Of a stretch of 6,145 nucleotides of DNA, positions 5,905-6,145 are shown piece by piece. Made by a program: the position numbers and the translations under genes. Source of the stretch: Bacteroidota bacterium (lineage in GTDB: Bacteria; Bacteroidota; Rhodothermia; Rhodothermales; UBA10348); assembly GCA_027620595.1 (NCBI GenBank), contig JAQCDI010000166.1:1-6145 (forward strand), written 5' to 3'. Below the pieces are notes generated by a model. It made no database searches. It was not told the DNA's origin and was given only the letters and a program-made list of their open reading frames with translations. Every line of letters begins with the position of its first letter. Positions within the stretch are counted from its first letter, which is position 1.

Positions 5905-6145
5905 TCAACCGACGACCGCAGGCTCCCCGACCGCTTGGATCCAGGCCCCGCCGAGCACGTCCTCCCCTTCGTACAGGACGACGGCCTGTCCCGGCGTGAT
6001 GGCGCGACGCGGTTCGGCAAACCGCACGTGCAGTTTTTCGCCTTCCTGCCACACAACGCACGGCGCGCCTTCATCCTTGTAGCGGATCTTGCCGACCGCG
6101 TCGCGCTCTCCGACAAAATCGGCAACCTTGATGGGATTGATCCGG
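5905..6145 (-). CDS. mnmA: tRNA-specific 2-thiouridylase MnmA, C-terminal part
   Basis: MnmA activates U34 of tRNA-Lys, -Glu and -Gln with ATP and inserts sulphur to form 2-thiouridine in the cytoplasm. Only the last 79 residues and the TGA stop (5905-5907) are in the window; the family is usually about 350-380 residues. The visible part is the C-terminal beta-barrel domain. Its landmarks are K-I-R-Y-K-D-E-G-A-P at residues 19-28 of the fragment, V-R-F-A-E-P-R-R-A-I-T-P-G-Q-A-V-V at 40-56, L-Y-E-G-E at 57-61 and V-L-G-G-A-W-I at 63-69. These match the family's R-Y, F-x-x-P-x-x-A-x-T-P-G-Q and L-G-G-G-x-I hallmarks. The P-loop and catalytic cysteines lie outside. The last G of the usual L-G-G-G is Ala here, a mild change. 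The stop lies 90 bp before the kinase ATG on the same strand, so co-transcription is possible. Confidence 0.93.
   Translation of the reverse strand, partial: RINPIKVADFVGERDAVGKIRYKDEGAPCVVWQEGEKLHVRFAEPRRAITPGQAVVLYEGEDVLGGAWIQAVGEPAVVG

Noticed and set aside
1..6145. Search for mobile elements, CRISPR repeats, tRNA genes and toxin-antitoxin pairs
   Set aside because: No transposase, integrase, terminal inverted repeats, regularly spaced repeats or tRNA-like cloverleaf was seen; nearly all sequence is accounted for by housekeeping or metabolic genes.

Overview
The window holds five protein genes and part of a sixth, packed tightly, with no sign of mobile DNA, RNA genes or CRISPR. The sequence is GC-rich with frequent GTG starts. 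The mix of a class II DAHP synthase, a DUF1611/enolase-superfamily pair, a lipoprotein with a Bacteroidota-like beta-sandwich pattern and a 7TM-PAS histidine kinase suggests a marine or halophilic member of the Rhodothermota/Bacteroidota side of the tree. That assignment is inference from gene content and is not proven.

Layout. On the left, a lipoprotein gene of unknown function runs leftwards off the window (1-356, minus). A 135 bp divergent intergenic region separates it from a class II 3-deoxy-7-phosphoheptulonate synthase (492-1862, plus), the entry enzyme of the shikimate pathway. After a short gap come two translationally coupled genes, a DUF1611-family P-loop protein of the DgcN type (1927-3024) and an enolase-superfamily epimerase/racemase of the DgcA type (3021-4079). 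In other bacteria this pair converts D-glutamate through N-acetyl-D-glutamate to N-acetyl-L-glutamate. The epimerase here also carries the Asp-Leu-Asp motif typical of dipeptide epimerases, so an L-Ala-D/L-Glu (murein peptide) substrate is a real alternative. Both readings place the pair in the salvage of D-glutamate, which is abundant in peptidoglycan.

On the right, two genes run leftwards: the last 79 codons of the tRNA 2-thiouridylase mnmA (5905-6145) and a membrane-bound sensor histidine kinase (3979-5814). The kinase runs tail-to-tail into dgcA, and the 3' ends of the two genes overlap on opposite strands by 101 bp. Its phospho-acceptor histidine is intact, but two ATP-binding boxes are degenerate.

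No wholly new multi-gene system is evident. The points most worth a second look are the substrate of the dgcN-dgcA pair, the altered ATP site of the kinase, and the antisense overlap of the two genes.
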